Part shown: positions 1 to 9,243 of the stretch, one piece after another | Numbering within the stretch: position 1 is the first letter of the stretch | Layout: every line of letters starts with the position of its first letter | From: Alopecurus myosuroides | Taxonomy: Eukaryota > Streptophyta > Magnoliopsida > Poales > Poaceae | Direction: 5' to 3' | Assembly: GCA_028641055.1 (NCBI GenBank) | Contig: CM054057.1 | Coordinates: forward strand, 329,126,482 to 329,190,481 | Length of the DNA stretch: 64,000 nt | Program-made: the position numbers and the translations under genes | Notes under the pieces: model-generated | Database searches by the model: none | Told to the model about the DNA's origin: nothing | What the model saw: the letters and a program-made list of their open reading frames with translations, nothing else

Positions 1-1657
1 GACCGCGAGCCAGACCGCGTGCATCGCCCTCCTTCCCCTACAATCTCCGTCCTCGACTCGGTAGAACCCTAGCCCCTACCAGTACCAATATAATACAACT
101 GCGGGCAGGTACGATGTCACAAATCCTATGTATTCATTGTCAATTTTTTATATTTTTTTTTTTAGAAATGGGAGACATCTCGCTATCAAGATGGACCGGG
201 AGGAAAACAAAGGCAGGCGCGGAATGATAAAACCGGTTACCTGGCTATGTGTTATTCGCTAGATCTTAGTGTACCATCTTTACAACTAACATGTTGGTTG
301 TAGTCCCTATTATAGTTATCTTTGGTCAATGACCGCGACTAGCTCTTATGCCTCTATTAGAATAGGTTCTGAAGAACTTGCTTCTAGAGAATCTAGACCA
401 CTCTACGGCTTGGCGATGATTTTTTTTGTAAAGTTCACGAACTTATCTATTTTAATCTACATGCGGCAATGTGTATGCAAGTCTTGAGAAGGCATTAATT
501 TCTGGTTATAAATTTCATTTGCCGTCTTTTTATATGTAATGAGTCCAAGGATACCTACCATTTGGATTACCGGGCGTTCAAAACAATGTGAGATCTGTCT
601 CGCACGGCAAGCCACTCTTCCTACCTAGTAGAGATAACCAAGGTACATGAAAACCAAGATTATCCCGGAATTTACTTCCTTCTGATAAGAAAACTAATCA
701 CTGTTGAAGAGGTGCGGCATACAATATGTTGTTTAAGATCTATACAATATTTGCCATTTCATTTGAATTGGAAAATACTTTTATATGATGCTGATTTTTA
801 CCGCATGTAATAAAGTAATTATTGGTCAAAAGGCATCTCTTAACTAGAGAAAATACATCACATGTTTTGAAGCGGGAGGAGCATGTGGTAGGATTCCTAC
901 TTGAGAAAATAGGTATTCACAATTTGCACATCAAATGACACACCTCTAGATCTAATTTTATTGGTTGGTCTCGTAGCTCTCAACCGCCATTCTAGCCATG
1001 GTGTTTGTTTCCATGATTTGATGAGTCAACTCGATGTAGAAGGAAGGGAGTAATAAATTCAAGATTAGTAGTAAACCAAGATGAATAAGAAGAGGCGACG
1101 AGGAAAAACAAGTCCGTCTCACCTTTGTTGGATGGTAAAATTGTTACCTCCCACACTCAGAGGTACGATCGACAGGAGAACCCCGATGGCCCCAAGCGGG
1201 TCGATGGCAATGGTGTTGGGGGAGGGGAGTCAGATCGACATTAGCGACATTAGGGTGGTGTTAAAAAAGAGTGGGAATGGAGTAAACAAGGACGAGCAAA
1301 CAAACAGTAAACGAGGATGAAAATAAGGTTGCTACACCTGTGCGTTGGGTATGATTTTAGTTAAGAGCGAACCACAAAACCCCTTGAATTTAGTGCTTGT
1401 GTTAGTAATTCACATAGAATAGAATAGAATAGAATGTGTGGTTGTATAATAAGATGTTAAAAGGTTGGTGTAAGTGACATTGAAATTGGGATTCTGCACA
1501 ACTTGTTCTTTAGTTAAATGGCTAAAAATTGATATACAGCTACTCTCTTCGTTCCAAAATAATACTCGCTCCATATCAAACCATAAAATATTTTAGCGTT
1601 TTTTATTGAGGTTACCAAGATTTTGTATCGTTTCTGTAAAATTGATAAATGGCCTTA
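1..1657. other. Intergenic sequence, no gene recognised
   Basis: The first 100 bases are GC-rich and could be the edge of a gene outside the window, but no reading frame supports this. The rest is AT-rich. One short frame (1081-1320, +) has no recognisable similarity. Around 1548-1605 there is a decayed stretch resembling the left end of a Stowaway MITE, without a matching right end. Nothing else is supported. Confidence 0.5.
1416..1435. repeat. (AGAAT)4 microsatellite
   Basis: Four perfect tandem copies of the pentamer AGAAT in AT-rich intergenic DNA. Confidence 0.9.
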
Positions 1658-1960
1658 CGGCATCTCCAGTCGACCCCCCCCCCCCCCCCCCCGAAGCCCC
1701 CCAAGCGGCCTTTTTAGCGTCGTGGAGCCAAAAAGCGCCGTTTTTGCACCAGGCTGCCTCCCAGAAGCCCAAATAGTGCCGTTTCGGCGTTATTTCGCGC
1801 CGCCGCACCCAGGCGAAACCCAGCCCGCTGGGTTCGGCTTGGGGGGGGGGGGGCGAAAAGTCGGGGCAGCCCACGCGGGCCAGCGCTGCCAGCGACGCGT
1901 GGGAAAACCGCGGGAACAGAAACCCCCGCCCGTGAGCTTCTTCTCGGCTCCCGCGCCGGT

Positions 1961-2047
1961 CAAAGGCTGCCGGAGTAATGGCGTGGCGGGCGGCCAGTGC
2001 ATGCGCCCGTTCAAAGGATGCCGGAGTAATGGCGTGGCGAGCAGCCA
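1961..2047. repeat. 36-bp direct repeat, period 51 bp, in the Harbinger element promoter
   Basis: Two copies of a segment beginning CAAAGG(C/A)TGCCGGAGTAA start at 1961 and 2012 and differ at about three positions. They lie directly upstream of the TATA box at 2101, so they may be duplicated promoter sequence of the element's own gene. Confidence 0.75.
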
Positions 2048-2100
2048 GACAGGCACGCGGCGCAGTAAATGGTCCCCTAGCCGGACGGGCACGCCATAGC

Positions 2101-2107
2101 TATAAAA
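2101..2107 (+). promoter_or_regulatory. TATA box of the ORF inside the Harbinger element
   Basis: A perfect TATAAAA lies 115 bp upstream of the ATG at 2216, with a C-rich leader between. Position and sequence fit a plant pol II core promoter belonging to the element's internal gene. Confidence 0.65.
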
Positions 2108-2215
2108 GGCGCCCCCCGCTCGCCGCTCTCCCGCATTCTCGACGTTCATCCCCTCGCCCTCACTGCGCTCACTCTTATCGCCCTCGCCGCACTCCACCTA
2201 GACACCCCCGAGACG

Positions 2216-2945
2216 ATGCCTCGCCGGCTCCGTGCCTTCCGCAACTCGCCGTTGTACTGCCGACCCACGGCCGCGACGCGTGGCCACATCGACGACGACA
2301 ATGACAACGAGTTCCGCTACAAGGAGGACGAGCAACCGGCGCAAGAGGAGGCGGCGCCCAAGCAGCAGCCGGCGCAGGAGGAGGCCCAAGCAGGAGGCGG
2401 CGCAGGAGGAGGCGGCGCCCGAGCAAGAGGCGGCGCAGGAGGAGGCGGCGCCCGAGCAGCAGCCGGCGCAGCCAATCTGGCCCGAGCAGCACGCGACGTG
2501 CCACTCGTTCGAAACATGGCGCAACGAGGAGGCGTTCCGCCGTGTCCGCGCTGGCCTCGAGGAGGCGGCGGCAGTGGCCGAGGCTGCCGCTGTTCGGGCA
2601 TCCTTGGAGACCCACCAGAGGGAGAAGGCGGAGCACCAGGTCTACCAGCAGCTCGCCGCGAACGCGGCGTCGGCTGAGCAGCAGTCCCTCGTCATGCGGT
2701 ACGAGAGCGAGCGGCGCAACGTTGTTCTGCAGAGCGAGAGGCGCAACCGCCATCCCTCCGAGCAGACGCAGTTGCAGCGGATGCGGATGCAAGACAGAGC
2801 GGAGCGGCGCTGGCTCGCTACGGCGGCGAACCCATCGCCAAGCGACCCATCGCCCTCCGCCGAGAACGACCACGAGGCTGGCCCCTCCAACATGTCGGCC
2901 TACGACGACCGCGAGGAGGACGACGAGGAAGAGGGCGACGTCTAG
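2216..2945 (+). pseudogene. Unrecognised acidic, coiled-coil-like protein encoded by the Harbinger element (frameshifted)
   Basis: I do not recognise this protein. Reading starts at ATG 2216 (MPRRLRAFRN...), runs into a stretch of alternating Gln, Glu, Ala and Pro, and then the sensible reading moves to another frame near 2390-2400, where it continues to the stop at 2945. That implies one small indel in the repetitive E/Q/A/P tract. The second half has a Trp/His-containing segment (around HATCHSFETW), then a long Glu/Arg/Ala/Gln-rich region likely to be helical or coiled-coil, and an acidic tail (DDREEDDEEEGDV). No catalytic motif, Myb/SANT domain or DDE signature is visible. A TATA box lies upstream. 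The role is unknown; it could be an accessory protein of the transposon or a captured host fragment. Confidence 0.55.
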
Positions 2946-3407
2946 GAGGAGGGCGACGACCAGGCTGGGCGATCGCGGCGAGCCTCGGCCTGCCGTAGTT
3001 TTTTAAAGTTTTTTTTTAACGTTTTTAGTTAAATTATGTCATTTTTCTGTAAAAAAATCGTCGAATCTATAAATTTGCGCCTATTTCAACGAGTTCACCG
3101 GTTTTGAATTAATTTAGGCCGAGACTTGGGCTGGGGGCGACTGTGAACCGTGCCCCAGGTTCCAGACGGCGCCACCAAAACAGCTGCGTTTTCGGCCCTG
3201 GGGGGCGACGCCGGCTGGAGATGCCCTTATATGCAGAGCCATGTAGGGTAGAAGTTTCTAGACCAGTACGGTACATACCTACCGCGTGAGTGTGAGGGTG
3301 AGAGTGTGAAGGCTCGTTCGTTTTCCCCTACAACCCCAATTTCCTCCCAGTAAAACAAAAGGAAAGAAATTAACCAATTCATCGCCTCCCAGCAGTCACC
3401 CCTCACG

Positions 3408-6400
3408 ATGGATTCGGTGGAGAGCTCCGCCGCCTCCAACGCCGCCGCCGCAATGGCCGTCGACAATTACGACGATGCCCCCGGGGTCGGCGGCTGTATA
3501 TCGTCCATGGTCGACTTCGGCGGCGCGGAGAGCCAGCGCCTGTTCCTGGCGCGCCGCACCGCTCTGGAGATGCTGCAGGACCGCGGGTACAGCGTACCGG
3601 AGGCAGAGCTCGCTCGGACCCTCCCGGAGTTCCGCGCGTGGTGGTCCGAGTCGCCCGAGATCGAGCGCCTCTCCTTCTCCGCCACTATCGCCTCCGACGT
3701 CTCCAACAAGGTGAATACTTCGTTTTCCCTATCCCTTTTCCCATTTTTGTGTGGGATAATACATATATACTCTAACTATGGGGTTAACTCAGGCGCGAAT
3801 TGTGTTCTGCCCACCTGAGCCCGTCAAAATCGCAGCTATCCGGGAGGTGTTTGTCCGAATCAAAGAAGAGAACTTGTCTTGCCTGATTCTGATATTGCAG
3901 GGCAAAATAACATCTAGGGCTAGAGAGTCTATCAAGGAAATATTCAAGTTTAAAGTGGATGTATTCAAGGTCCGTCTCCTTTAATTTGGTGATATACTTT
4001 TCTAAAATTGAAATACTGCATTGCAATAATGACATAATTGGCTCTTTGTGTTTTAGCTTGCAAGTACAATGTCATTTCATCAAGAAAAAGCAAGAAATTT
4101 TATTTAGATTTCTTTTATTCAATATTGATACTCACCATAATGATGTACACTCATGCTGCTTAGCATCAAAGTATAACATGTATATTTCTGCTAGTCATTT
4201 TTGTTTCTAATCTTTATTCACAGTTTTATGACTTCAGTCATAAACAGGTGACGTTTTACTGGTTTGTACTATATATTAACATTCTACAGTTTACATGCTC
4301 GAATTGATGTGCTCTGCTCTCCAATGTAGATCACAGAATTGCTGGTGAACGTGACTAACCATGTCCTAAAGCCCAAGCATGAAGTGCTGACTGCAGAAGA
4401 AAAGGCCAAGCTTCTGAAGGAGTACAATGTGGTGGATTCACAGGTACTTGTCCATAGTTTGCTGACAATACTGATTTTTTTTTTCTGATGCGAATTATGT
4501 GATGCTGTTGCGAAAAATACATCTATGATATTATTAAGATAATACTCCCTCCGTCTCAAAATAATTGGTCTTGAAATGAGGTGAAATGGATGTATCTAGT
4601 ACTTGAATACATCTACCTCAATGACAATTATTTTGAGACGGAGGGAGTAGAAAATATGTGGTGAAGATTCATCTATCCAGTATTAAGATATCTCAGTGGT
4701 GAATATTACAAGAAGAATAACTGGTAAGTAGTTTAAATGGAAGATACTCGATCAGGATTAAGGGTTAGATCAAGCAGACTCTTTGAATATGGCCAAAACG
4801 GAGGAGGAGGAAAGTAATAATAAGGGTAGTACACCGACTGTACTTCTTAAGGAAACGGAGAACATGCATGACTAGAAACGAGAGATTAGGATTTCATATA
4901 AAATCCAATAGCGGACATGTGTAATAAGGGTTCTGACCAAAGGAACATGTACACACACGCATGCTCCTTCCGCGAGGTTGTATGAGATGACTAAACAAAA
5001 GAAAACAAAAAATTTCTATATATTCACACCGAAGCACAATTTGGTATAGTGAGCTAATCATTTTATGTACGTTAAACTTTTCCTGATGGTTATCCATGCA
5101 CTATCACGTTATATAACATTATACGAAACGAGGTTCTGATGATTGACCACCGCACAAAATTTAGTAAATTAAGTTAGTTGAATTTCACAGTACTAATTAA
5201 ATGTAAAGCTGCAATTAAGAGAAATGTACAGTTTAAGCAACGTGGTACTGTAATCCTTTCCGACTTATACGAAATCACGAGGGTTCTGTGATTCTGTCGG
5301 AGTGGAAATTTCTACCGTATTGTGCAAGTGCAGAAGAGGCTGAAATCCTGGCTTGTTTGGAGGGTCTCCGGCATCTTTTTAACCTGCGACAGTGGCCAGC
5401 ATCGCTCGAGACTGACTGCCTTCGTGTGGCTCATATGCTGACGAGCAAGTCCAAGGATAAATCACCATGTTCGGGTCTGTATCTGGAGATGAAAATATAC
5501 GATGGTTTGGAGATCCGTAAGGTGGACCGCGTGAGCGACGGTGCTGCGCACTCTCTAGCGCAATTAGCCAAAGGTGGGGCTAATGGGACGTTAATTGGTG
5601 GTTACACGGCCCGCGTGTCGGAGATTATCACAAGTGATTGTATCACTCTATTGCCTAATTATTAAAGCTCAGGGTTCCTATAAAAAAAAATAGTTTCCAG
5701 AAGTCTTACCAAATTGGGAGTCCACCGCGAGAGACAAAGCATAATTCCGGCTGGTAGAAAATAAAGCCGGGAAACGAAAAGGCTAAGGAGAAAGCCCCAA
5801 GACAAACCTTATTGGACGGGCACCAAAAATCTGTGAGACACCGGTCTCACAAGCCTGTCCGCCATTCGGCTGGACGGATGGAGTGGCCAAAGCACGATTA
5901 ATTGCGACCATCAAACAACAACCACCCATGGAGTTGAAAATAAAGTTGACCAGTGATTTGCATGTTTGATCAGACACATTAATCAAAGCTACCAAGGAGT
6001 AGCTGACAATAGGCAGAATACAAATTTAAGACGATAATAAAAAAAGCCACCACATTTGTGTATACAGGATGAAATTTCTTCATCGTTGAGCATGGTGAAG
6101 GACCAGATCATAACAATGTAGATGAGCTAGAATTTTTATGGAATTCTGTAGTAGATGTGACTCTTATTGGGTGGACAAAGCTTAAATCTTTATAGTGGAA
6201 AGAATTTCTATTTGATGAGTATAACTCTAATTTCGTATGTAATTTTTTAGAATAAATTCTTGATACAAATTATAATTTGGTTATATATATTATTTGGATA
6301 AAATTACAACTCTATTTTGAGTGAAAGCTACCGTGGCCTGTACGGTAAGAAGAGCATGTGCAATATTGCATTTATATTCCAGTATCTGCATTACGATATG

Positions 6401-7658
6401 TGGGTTGAGGTTGAAGGAAAATAACACAAGGTTTAGACAAAAGCATCATTGTTTAGATTTAGTTCTTGGTGGAAAAACTATCACAACCATGTTATGATGA
6501 CTTGATGAGTGGAAGATAGAAATGTCACATTATTACTCAAGTATCATCTTGTTTTGCATGTGGGCTATATTTATCACTAAATATATTACTATAATATTGT
6601 TTACCATTAAAATAGTATCACGTTTGATTTTAAAGTTAATATGGCAATACATTACTGGAAGGATTCGTATCAAACATCATGCATGTTTTCTTGACACGTG
6701 CTTTTGACTCGAACTCCACCTTCATTTGTTACTGATGTCAAAAAGCCAATCTAGCAGAGAACAGAAAAGAAAATACTACTCCCTCCGTATCAAAATATAA
6801 GATGTTTTAGCATTTCCTAGACAATATGTACCTAGACATGTTTTAGTATAAGATGCATATGAATCTACACACTAAAACATGTCTAGATACATTATATCTA
6901 CAAAATGCCAAAACATCTTATATTTTGATACAGAGGGAGTAGAAGTTAGCGGGCAAGAATAAAATAATTGGCAATGATACAATACAAAATGTACAAAATC
7001 TAGTCGTGCAAATGCGTGGGTCAGCCAGCTAGTTTATTCTTAATTGGTGTCAGTATCTAGTGGGCTCCCTCGTGGATTATGTACTTGTGATTAAATTTAA
7101 CCGACAAGCACATATGAATTGGAAGTATACAGTCAAAATGTGTTCTTCTTTGGATGGAAATATTTGGTTCCAGCCTATAGAGTTCTTAGTAGTATGTTAT
7201 CTAGCCAGATGAGAAAGACCACCAGCTTTAAGACAAGATCCATCATGGAGTTTCTAGTTTGTGGTGTTTTTATTTATATCGCAGGCTCCTTACAAACTGT
7301 TAAATGGAATCTTGAATTGAAAATATGCTTCTGCACATGATATTTCGTAGACATTGTGTGGGGGATGACACATTTTCCTGTATTTTCCTGTGGACTCTTG
7401 TCTTGACATGTCTATCGCATTTGTTATTAGCTTTCTTGCCCTTGGATTTTGAATTCTAGTAATATAGCTATCTCTATTTACCATAAAGTACTTCTACATC
7501 AGTTTGTTGAAATGGGTGTTTATGTCTTTCAGTTGCCTCGCATGCTAGAGACCGATGCTGTTGCTCGCTACTATGGCCTTAGCAAGGGAACCGTGGTCAA
7601 ATTCACATATGACAACGAGCTCACTGTAGACCATGTGTCGTATCGATGTATTTTCTGA
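3408..7658 (+). CDS. RPB5-like subunit of RNA polymerase V (NRPE5 type), four exons
   Basis: Four exons with GT-AG introns join in phase 0: 3408-3710, 3793-3969, 4330-4443 and 7533-7658, giving 239 residues. The product matches the RPB5 family, the shared jaw/assembly subunit of nuclear RNA polymerases. The N-terminal jaw domain lies at about residues 40-160 (LARRTALEMLQDRGY, then SCLILILQGKIT). The conserved C-terminal assembly domain is at about 161-239 (ITELLVN, HEVLTAEEKAKLL, DAVARYYGLSKGTVVK, SYRCIF). The wording around LARR...RDRGY and ARYYG...VSYRCIF is closer to the plant Pol V-specific paralogue (NRPE5) than to canonical RPB5, so a role in RNA-directed DNA methylation in the nucleus is inferred. 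The start codon follows a GC-rich leader; an Ala/Ser-rich N-terminal extension makes it longer than Arabidopsis RPB5. Introns 1 (82 bp) and 2 (360 bp) are short. Intron 3 is 3,089 bp and full of transposons. All coding parts are intact. Confidence 0.87.
4545..4647. mobile_element. Stowaway MITE (103 bp) in NRPE5 intron 3
   Basis: Perfect terminal inverted repeats start CTCCCTCCGTCTCAAAATAA and are flanked by TA on both sides (4543-4544, 4648-4649). The whole element can fold into a hairpin. These are the standard marks of Stowaway, a Tc1/mariner-derived MITE. Confidence 0.92.
4648..5267. other. Intron 3 of NRPE5, no feature seen
   Basis: AT-rich intronic sequence with no coding potential or repeat structure that I can support. 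Confidence 0.6.
5268..5690 (+). mobile_element. 5'-truncated LINE fragment: RNase H-like domain and poly(A)
   Basis: A frame from about 5267 to 5665 encodes the end of a plant RNase H-like domain (RVT_3 type). Visible motifs are EEAEILACLEGL, then LETDCLRVAHML, and a C-terminal segment with DRVSDGAAHSLA. This domain is found at the C-terminus of some plant LINE ORF2 proteins. The stop is followed by a short tail and nine A residues (5682-5690), as expected for the 3' end of a LINE. The rest of the element is missing, consistent with 5' truncation during reverse transcription. The target-site duplication was not clear. Confidence 0.72.
5691..6778. other. Intron 3 of NRPE5, unassigned
   Basis: About 1.1 kb of AT-rich intron. 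A small perfect palindromic stem (GTGAGAC / GTCTCAC) lies at 5833-5850. No gene or clear transposon is visible. Confidence 0.5.
6779..6939. mobile_element. Stowaway MITE (161 bp) in NRPE5 intron 3
   Basis: The inverted ends start CTCCCTCCGTATCAAAATAT; the right end differs at one base of the first twelve. TA lies on both sides (6777-6778, 6940-6941). The length and interior match the element at 49624-49784, so both belong to one subfamily. Confidence 0.92.
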
Positions 7659-8126
7659 TGGATATGTTTCTGTTTCCATGGATGAAGGGTGCTGTAAGCT
7701 GTTAGCCAAAACCACCTGGTGGCTAATGTACTAGCGTACTGTGTTGTCCTCTGTTTTCTTTTTTCTTCCTTTTGGTGGAACTATGCTGTCCTCTCTTAGG
7801 CCTCGTCAGAATGTAGCTATGTAGAAAACTTGAATTATTCCCCAGCCTAACTTATCTGGTAGTGGTCAGTTTCAGATGTTGTTGGGAAATCTGTGGCATG
7901 ATGTTTCCAATAGCCTGTGGTCACTTCATGTCCTCCAAAAATGAAACGTGTCGAGCTGAGAGAATCACTGAAACAGGTTGTTACTGTTGGGGTAGCTGGT
8001 TTCAGCATCACGTTTAGGTATTGAATATGGTTGGGAACGGAACGGGTGAAGAACTTAAGGAGCGAATCGGATAGGAACTCCTCACCGAGGCAATGCCACC
8101 GTGCTTGGTCACGGCTTATTCCCAAC
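7659..8126. other. NRPE5 3' region and remnant copia LTR sequence
   Basis: The first 150-200 bases after the stop codon are probably the NRPE5 3' UTR (T-rich, no clear AATAAA). The right part, up to 8126, reads on the minus strand as the start of a copia LTR (TGTTGGGAATAAGCC...). The LTR's far end cannot be placed. Confidence 0.45.
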
Positions 8127-8147
8127 AATCACCCCCTGAGCCGTGAC

Positions 8148-8928
8148 CTAGTATAGGCCCGGCTGGTCGTCGGCGAGGAGCGCCTTCTTGGGGTTCCGGC
8201 AGTCTCTCCGGAAGTGGCCGCGCACGTCGCAGTTGTAGCGGCGCCCGCGCCGCCTCCCACTGCCTGATGCCGTGCTGCTGCCGTCGTCGTCGTCGTGGTC
8301 GAAGTCGCCGCCTCTCTGACGCCGTCGTGCCGCCCACTGCGCCGCAATGAGCATGAGTTGGCCACCTCCGTCGTTGTCCTGGCTGCGTCGTCGTGTCCGC
8401 TCCTCGAACGGCATAGTCTCCACGTCACAAAACTGCTTGATTCTCGTCGCCGCAACCTACAAGCGGTTCAACAACTTCTTGACCATCGCCGCGTTGTCCT
8501 GAGCCCCGCGTAGCGCGCCGCCATGCCTCTGATCTTGCCGGCGTAGGCGTCTAGTGACTCGCCGACTGCCATGTGCAGCCGGTTGAAGTCGCCGCGGAGA
8601 GTGGACAACCGAGCCGCCCTGACCTGATCCGCACCAACGAATCGTGTCTTGAGGCTCGCCCACACCTCCGCCGTCTTCTTCGATGACACCTGCAGCAGGA
8701 TGTCCTCAGCGAGCTCCGAGCAGGTAAGCTCCCGCCGACTTGTTCTTCTTAGGGTCTACCGTCTACCGCCGCCATCTTGTTCGCCATAGCCATCGCCTCC
8801 CACGGCCCCTGCACATCGAGGTACGTCTCCACCTTGATCACCCACACGGTGTAGTTCTCACGGGTGAGCATCGGGCACGTCAGGGACAGAGAGCTCCCTG
8901 CGCCGCCTTCGTACGGGATGATCGACAT
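8148..8928 (-). pseudogene. Copia gag pseudogene (UBN2-type gag with zinc knuckle)
   Basis: The frame starts on the minus strand at ATG 8928 (MSIIPYEGGAGSS...), with the copia gag N-terminal motif LTRENYTVW. It changes frame near 8700 into the UBN2 core (VWASLKTRFVGADQVRAARL, then GESLDAYAGKI). After further shifts it ends with a degenerate CCHC knuckle (YNCDVRGHFRRDC, one Cys replaced) and the stop at 8148. The intact family forms the virus-like particle shell. Several frameshifts make this copy nonfunctional. Confidence 0.72.
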
Positions 8929-8955
8929 TGCCAGCTAGAGCTCTCCTGAACCCTT

Positions 8956-8967
8956 GCTCTGATACCA
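8956..8967 (-). other. tRNA-iMet primer-binding site of the copia remnant
   Basis: The minus strand reads TGGTATCAGAGC, the classic complement of the 3' end of plant initiator tRNA-Met, used to prime minus-strand DNA synthesis. It lies 28 nt upstream of the gag start codon. Confidence 0.85.
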
Positions 8968-9243
8968 AGTAACGGAGGTGCCACGCACACCCCCTTTCTT
9001 CTACCTCTGAACTCTCACAGGGAAAAATGGAGACAGGAGATTTTTGGCCTCGTGCTGCCACACAGCCGAGCTTTAGTTATTTTAGCTCTAACCTTGAAAT
9101 AAACTTACAGCTTACTCTCAGGCGGTGGAAATGAATTCATTATTATCAAGGGAATTTTTTAACACGTGAAAAACAAATACTCCTACATTCCTTTCGATTC
9201 AAGATAGATTCGTGAAATCGCGCTGCTACTTTGGAGTTTGGAA

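Larger units (their letters stand above)
1658..3226 (+). mobile_element. PIF/Harbinger-type DNA transposon carrying one ORF
   Basis: The ends are near-perfect terminal inverted repeats: the left end reads GGCATCTCCAGTCG after one mismatched base, and the right end is its complement with one change (CGGCTGGAGATGCC). They are flanked by direct TTA duplications at 1655-1657 and 3227-3229. A 3-bp TTA duplication is the hallmark of the PIF/Harbinger superfamily. The 1.57-kb interior is very GC-rich with long C and G runs. It holds a TATA box and an ORF but no recognisable Harbinger transposase, so the element is probably non-autonomous. It ends 181 bp upstream of the NRPE5 start codon. Confidence 0.82.
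8127..8967 (-). mobile_element. Gag-only copia retrotransposon remnant (interior between truncated LTRs)
   Basis: On the minus strand the order is a primer-binding site (TGGTATCAGAGC, complementary to initiator tRNA-Met, at 8956-8967), a gag-like reading frame, a purine-rich tract (CTCAGGGGGTGAT, 8128-8140), and a TGTTGGG LTR start at 8127. No protease, integrase or reverse transcriptase is present, so pol has been lost. Complete LTRs cannot be delimited on either side. It sits between the NRPE5 and UGT genes. Confidence 0.7.

Noticed and set aside
5833..5850. Short palindrome GTGAGAC...GTCTCAC in the NRPE5 intron as a regulatory site
   Set aside because: A 7-bp stem is expected by chance at this scale, and there is no supporting context.
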